64,000 nucleotides of DNA from JACTOJ01 sp032335695. Its GTDB lineage: Bacteria; Bacillota; Clostridia; Clostridiales; Clostridiaceae. Below are positions 61,555 through 64,000 of the stretch, one piece after another. The notes beneath the pieces were generated by a model. The model was not told the DNA's origin, did no database searches, and was given only the letters and a program-made list of their open reading frames with translations. A program made the position numbers and the translations under genes. Position 1 is the stretch's first letter, and each line of letters opens with the position of its first letter. The stretch is taken from assembly GCF_032335695.1 (NCBI RefSeq), contig NZ_JACTOJ010000005.1:124001-188000 (forward strand), given 5' to 3'.

Positions 61555-61570
61555 AATTTAGGCAACAAAA

Positions 61571-61617
61571 AAGAGTATATGTCAAATTTAAAAATAGATG
61601 TATGACATAATACTCTT
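61571..61617 (-). terminator. Intrinsic terminator of cdsA
   Basis: AAGAGTATATGTCA (61571-61584) pairs with TGACATAATACTCTT (61603-61617) with a one-base bulge; minus-strand reading runs into TTTTTTGTTG. Confidence 0.8.
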
Positions 61618-61625
61618 AAAATATT

Positions 61626-62435
61626 TTATAAATGAACTATGTAAGTTAGATAATAATAAATTACTACAGAAGTAAACAATATGCTGTCAAATCTATCTAA
61701 TATTCCTCCGTGGCCTGGTATTAGATTACTGTAGTCCTTAACTCCAGCATAACGTTTTATAGAAGATGCCACCAAGTCTCCAAATTGTCCCAATATTCCA
61801 CACAATAAGCCCATTATCAAATAATGCAGGGCAGGAATTGTATATATGTATGTATTTACTATATTTCCGAAAATATATGTTATAATAGCACTTCCGAGAA
61901 CTCCGCCTAAGGATCCTACGACTGTCTTATTAGGGCTTACCTTCGGACATAGTTTTTTACCATTTAAAATCTTCTTCAAATGTCTGCCTGAATAATATGC
62001 TGCTGTATCGCAGGACCATGCTGTTACAAATACTAACCATACCAGTAAATTTCCATGTAATTTCATATTTATTAGAGGTATAAAACTAAAAAATATGGAT
62101 ACATATATAAAACCTAAAACTGTTAAACTCACATCAGTAATATTGTATTTTATATTAATTATCGGTATACATAGCATTAAAAAAGTAAACAGTACTAATA
62201 TAGAGCTTAAATGAGCTACATTTCCATTTATAATAAGAAGAATATAATATAGAGCAGTAACTAAGTATCCACAATATTCTAATGGTTTATAACCTTTACT
62301 TTTGGTAACCTTATAAAATTCATAAATACCTATCATTGACAAAGCAGCAATAAAAATCTGAAGAAAATACCCACCAAGAAGCACAAAAATGAAAAATGGT
62401 GCTATAATAGCAGCACCTAAATATCTACTATTCAT
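61626..62435 (-). CDS. cdsA: Phosphatidate cytidylyltransferase
   Basis: 269 residues, multiple membrane segments; makes CDP-diacylglycerol for PgsA and others. VSPNKTVVGSLGGV, GDLVASSIKRYAGVKD, and PGHGGILDRFDS (CDP-DAG synthase signature) are near the C-terminus. 16 bases after uppS. Confidence 0.94.
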   Translation of the reverse strand: MNSRYLGAAIIAPFFIFVLLGGYFLQIFIAALSMIGIYEFYKVTKSKGYKPLEYCGYLVTALYYILLIINGNVAHLSSILVLFTFLMLCIPIINIKYNITDVSLTVLGFIYVSIFFSFIPLINMKLHGNLLVWLVFVTAWSCDTAAYYSGRHLKKILNGKKLCPKVSPNKTVVGSLGGVLGSAIITYIFGNIVNTYIYTIPALHYLIMGLLCGILGQFGDLVASSIKRYAGVKDYSNLIPGHGGILDRFDSILFTSVVIYYYLTYIVHL

Positions 62436-62451
62436 AAAAAATCCTCATTTC

Positions 62452-63210
62452 CTACTTTTTTACGCCACCAAAACGCCTATCCCTGTTTTGATAATCATAT
62501 ATAACCTTATGTAAATCTTCTTTTTTGAAATCAGGCCAATATATGTCCGAAAACCATAATTCAGAATATGCAGATTGCCACAGCAGAAAATTGCTAAGTC
62601 TCATCTCTCCGCTAGATCTTACTATGATATCCGGATCAGGCATATTAGCTGTATAAAGGTATTTTCCTATGATTTTTTCATCTATATCATTTTCCGTAAT
62701 TTTATTAAGTCTAGCCTCTTTAACAATACTTTTCACAACATGAATTAGTTCATCTCTGCCACCATAATTTAGAGCCAAATTCATAATCACTCCAGTATTA
62801 TTCTTGGTCCTTTCGTGAGCTTTTATAAGTTCAGCTTGACATTCCATTGGAAGCCTAGATATATCGCCTATAAAATTCACAACTACATTATTTTGGTGAA
62901 GTTCTTTTACTTCATTTTTTAGATATTCCACCAAAAGCTTCATTAATGTATTAACTTCATCGGCAGGTCTGACCCAATTTTCAGTTGAAAAGGCATATAA
63001 AGTAAGATACTTTATACCAATATTATTACATTCTTTAACTATATCTCTTATAGCTTCAACTCCAGCTTTATGTCCAAAACTCCTTGGCAAATTTCTAGCC
63101 TTAGCCCATCTTCCATTACCATCCATAATAATAGCTATATGTTTTGGCAATTTACCCTTAATTTCTATATTACTTTCATTATTACTCTTTTTCCTAAATA
63201 ATTTCCACAT
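62452..63210 (-). CDS. uppS: Isoprenyl transferase (undecaprenyl diphosphate synthase)
   Basis: 252 residues. cis-prenyltransferase making the lipid carrier for peptidoglycan. IAIIMDGNGRWAKAR (catalytic Asp), TLYAFSTENWVRP, NLALNYGGRDE, RSSGEMRLSNFLLWQSAYSE. ATG at 63210 has AAGGA upstream at about 10 bases; GTG at 63219 is too close. N-terminus is lengthened by about 20 residues. Confidence 0.95.
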   Translation of the reverse strand: MWKLFRKKSNNESNIEIKGKLPKHIAIIMDGNGRWAKARNLPRSFGHKAGVEAIRDIVKECNNIGIKYLTLYAFSTENWVRPADEVNTLMKLLVEYLKNEVKELHQNNVVVNFIGDISRLPMECQAELIKAHERTKNNTGVIMNLALNYGGRDELIHVVKSIVKEARLNKITENDIDEKIIGKYLYTANMPDPDIIVRSSGEMRLSNFLLWQSAYSELWFSDIYWPDFKKEDLHKVIYDYQNRDRRFGGVKK

Positions 63211-63248
63211 ACTCTTCACATCCTTATGGCAGGCTAATATAGATATAA

Positions 63249-63266
63249 AACCTGCTTTTGCAGGTT
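63249..63266 (-). terminator. Hairpin between frr and uppS
   Basis: AACCTGC (63249-63255), loop TTTT, GCAGGTT (63260-63266); minus-strand T run is short (TTTTATAT), so readthrough is likely. Confidence 0.55.
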
Positions 63267-63270
63267 CTTA

Positions 63271-63828
63271 TTATACTGACATTATTTCTTTTTCTTTGGC
63301 ATCTATAGATTTATCAATTTCTTTTATATAGGAATCTGTTTTCTTTTGAATGTCATCTTCTGATTTTTTTAACTCGTCTTCAGATATGATTGAATCTTTC
63401 TTCAAAGCTTTTAATTTATCATTAGCGTCTCTTCTTATAGATCTCACAGCTACTTTTGTTTCTTCACCTGTCTTTTTCACTTGTTTTACTAAATTTTTTC
63501 TAGTTTCTTCTGTCAATTCTGGTATCACAAGTCTAATAACAGTACCATCATTTGTAGGATTTAAGCCTAAATCTGACTTTAAAATAGCTTTTTCAATGTC
63601 CTTAAGCGAATTCTTTTCCCAAGGCTGAATTAATATTATTCTTGGTTCTGGTGCTGAAACATTTGCTACTTGATTTATTGGCATCATACTACCATAATAT
63701 TCGACTTCCACTCTATCTAATATAGTAGGGTTTGCTCTTCCAGCTTTCATAGTTGAAAGATCTGATTTAAGAACAGCAATAGACTTTTTCATTTTTTCTT
63801 CAGACTTAGCAATTATATCCTTTACCAT
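63271..63828 (-). CDS. frr: Ribosome recycling factor
   Basis: 185 residues. Splits post-termination ribosomes with EF-G. Classic: AGRANPTILDRVEVEYYGS, IRLVIPELTEETRK and a long helical bundle; size matches the usual 185. GGAGGAAAATC before ATG. Follows pyrH directly, as in most bacteria. Confidence 0.97.
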   Translation of the reverse strand: MVKDIIAKSEEKMKKSIAVLKSDLSTMKAGRANPTILDRVEVEYYGSMMPINQVANVSAPEPRIILIQPWEKNSLKDIEKAILKSDLGLNPTNDGTVIRLVIPELTEETRKNLVKQVKKTGEETKVAVRSIRRDANDKLKALKKDSIISEDELKKSEDDIQKKTDSYIKEIDKSIDAKEKEIMSV

Positions 63829-63839
63829 GATTTTCCTCC

Positions 63840-64000
63840 TTATTCACCGCACACTAATGTGCCTATTTTATCTCCTATAGCAGCCCTTCTTATGTTACCT
63901 GGTTCATCTAATCCAAATACTAATATTGGTATATTATTATCCATACATAAGGAAGTAGCAGTAGAATCCATAACTTGAAGTCCTTTTTCTAAAACTTCTA
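63840..64000 (-). CDS. pyrH: UMP kinase (3' end only)
   Basis: The last ~53 codons of pyrH: VMDSTATSLCMDNNIPI (substrate-binding Asp-x-Thr-Ala/Thr motif), VFGLDEPGNIRRA, and TLVCGE at the end. The gene continues beyond the window. Stop TAA at 63840-63842, within the frr ribosome binding region. Confidence 0.93.
   Translation of the reverse strand, partial: EVLEKGLQVMDSTATSLCMDNNIPILVFGLDEPGNIRRAAIGDKIGTLVCGE

Noticed and set aside
1..64000. tRNA, rRNA, CRISPR arrays, prophage, IS elements
   Set aside because: None recognised; no repeat-spacer pattern, transposase or phage genes were seen.

Overview
The window is a low-GC, AT-rich stretch of a spore-forming clostridial chromosome (Clostridium in the broad sense). 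The evidence is very AT-rich codon use, strong GGAGG ribosome binding sites, frequent TTG/GTG starts, spore genes (CotF-like and CotS-like coat proteins, SpoVS, YmxH, an FtsK/SpoIIIE translocase), an IspH-S1 fusion protein, and Firmicute gene order for mutS-mutL-miaA-hfq and rimP-nusA-rnpM-ylxQ-infB. The species cannot be fixed from the sequence alone. No rRNA, tRNA, CRISPR array, prophage or intact insertion sequence was seen.

Bases 1-9200: the end of a cysteine desulfurase-like gene, an M48 membrane protease, two small spore coat genes and a DUF503 gene on the minus strand, then an eight-gene aromatic amino acid operon (aroF, tyrA, aroB, aroA, chorismate mutase, aroE, aroK, aroQ). The operon is preceded by a 37-codon open reading frame packed with Phe and Tyr codons and then a terminator with a competing antiterminator, the layout of a ribosome-mediated attenuator. 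aroC and a prephenate dehydratase gene are not in the cluster.

Bases 9200-29250: a secreted CAP protein, a TIM-barrel protein, DegV, a pseudouridine synthase, the tRNA methyltransferase MnmM, an RpiR-type regulator, an HI0933-type flavoprotein, cmk, the ispH-S1 fusion, a CotS-GNAT pair, an unannotated 49-residue ORF on the minus strand, then miaB, mutS, mutL, miaA, hfq and a PLP enzyme, mostly on the plus strand.

Bases 29250-34700: the direction of transcription flips. lexA (with its own LexA box), a Cys-rich small protein, a Xer-like tyrosine recombinase with a perfect upstream palindrome, purB, a DUF378 membrane protein, and HPr with an EIIA-Glc-like protein.

Bases 34700-64000, all minus strand: aspartate aminotransferase, spoVS, rny, recA (with a LexA box over its start site), a small MITE-like repeat, pgsA, rimO, ftsK, tepA, dapG, ymxH, an M16 peptidase, pnp, rpsO, ribF, truB, nrnA, rbfA, infB, ylxQ, rnpM, nusA, rimP, then ispG, rseP, dxr, cdsA, uppS, frr and the end of pyrH. 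The themes are DNA repair and the SOS response, RNA processing and decay, ribosome and tRNA maturation, MEP isoprenoid and phospholipid synthesis, and the aromatic pathway. polC, usually found between ispG and rimP in this group, is absent from that slot.
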